62,998 bases of DNA from an uncultured Erysipelotrichaceae bacterium (GTDB taxonomy: Bacteria > Bacillota_I > Bacilli_A > RFN20 > CAG-826): contig CACXNV010000003.1 in the NCBI GenBank assembly GCA_902769185.1, positions 1 through 62,998 of the forward strand. The letters run 5' to 3'. The notes beneath the pieces were generated by a model. The model saw nothing but the letters and a program-made list of their open reading frames with translations. It made no database searches and was not told the origin of the DNA. The translations under genes and the position numbers were made by a program. This document shows positions 62,902-62,998 of the stretch, piece by piece; the first letter of the stretch is position 1, and each line of letters starts with the position of its first letter.

Positions 62902-62998
62902 TACCGGACAGCGTCAAAGCGGTGGCCGTAAATAAAACCGCCTCCTCTGGGGGCGAGAAATGAAAAAGCGGAAGCGTTCAATAACAAATAAAAACTCC
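62902..62998 (+). ncRNA. Start of a candidate structured RNA, cut by the window end
   Basis: After the oppF terminator the base composition jumps to GC-rich with no reading frame. CGCCTCC-TCT-GGGGGCG (62939-62955) is a 7-bp hairpin, and ACCGG, GCGGTGGCCG and AAGCGGAAGCG blocks surround it, looking like joined helices of a conserved RNA. The style recalls the raiA-type RNA of Firmicutes, but I cannot confirm that by eye. It could also be a leader of a gene beyond the window. Confidence 0.4.

Noticed and set aside
1-62998. Mycoplasma genetic code (TGA as tryptophan)
   Set aside because: Tryptophan is TGG throughout and TGA acts as a stop, for example after the PIN-domain gene at 6001-6003.

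Overview
The window is AT-rich DNA from a low-GC Gram-positive-type bacterium of the Bacilli/Mollicutes side. The supporting evidence is strong Shine-Dalgarno (SD) sites on internal operon genes, lipoprotein signal peptides, a Firmicutes-order SUF operon (sufCDSUB), the mnmG-rsmG pair, RecX, YhaM, a PrsA-like lipoprotein and an ECF riboflavin transporter behind an FMN riboswitch. TGA is used as a stop (for example at 6001-6003), so the mycoplasma code is excluded. No LPXTG anchor was seen. My best guess, by inference only, is an uncultured gut Bacilli lineage of the RF39/RFN20 kind.

Layout. 1-499: 3' part of a frameshifted GT2 glycosyltransferase. 547-6003: probable defence island with an AAA+ ATPase and an S8 protease resembling the IetAS antiphage pair, followed by a membrane-anchored PIN-domain protein. 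6399-27705: surface polysaccharide locus with a Big2-VanZ protein, UDP-glucose dehydrogenase, two hexapeptide acyltransferases, three GT4 glycosyltransferases, two TupA-like ATP-grasp proteins, one giant ORF joining flippase, polymerase and nucleotide-sugar epimerase, an MBOAT/SGNH O-acylation set, a cytidylyltransferase-aminotransferase fusion and the initiating sugar phosphotransferase. 27764-35382: a flippase-like membrane protein, RecX, YhaM, a HIT protein with a new 41-residue ORF, and two overlapping lipoprotein genes, one PrsA-like. 35573-42765: sufCDSUB, mnmG, rsmG. 42775-46187: a HipA-like kinase gene flanked by two near-identical 41-bp promoter/palindrome repeats, then the FMN riboswitch and ribU, then an ORF6N/PLD-like protein. 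46351-47712: ferredoxin, an IspD/TarI-like cytidylyltransferase and a small membrane protein. 47857-62866: a protein-scavenging locus with a large cell-wall subtilase, OppA, a Big2 lipoprotein and OppBCDF. The window ends in a terminator and the start of a GC-rich, probably structured RNA.

How the genes work together. The polysaccharide genes can supply UDP-glucuronate (Ugd) and its epimer, load the first sugar on the lipid carrier, extend it, decorate it with acyl groups and probably amino acids (ATP-grasp), and flip and polymerise it. The subtilase would cut external protein, and OppA with OppBCDF would import the peptides. The SUF genes build Fe-S clusters, and the ferredoxin is a nearby client.

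The most unusual points are: the third (PIN-TM) gene beside the IetAS-like pair; the flippase-polymerase-epimerase fusion with an internal start; inserts in three of the Opp subunits (about 370 residues outside the membrane in OppC, long coiled coils at different sites in OppD and OppF); a Cys-containing GGCGG C-terminal anchor on the subtilase; duplicated promoter/operator repeats around the HipA-like gene; and several operon-first genes whose -10 box lies only 5-12 bases before the ATG, which suggests leaderless mRNAs. All identifications are from reading the sequence; no database search was run.
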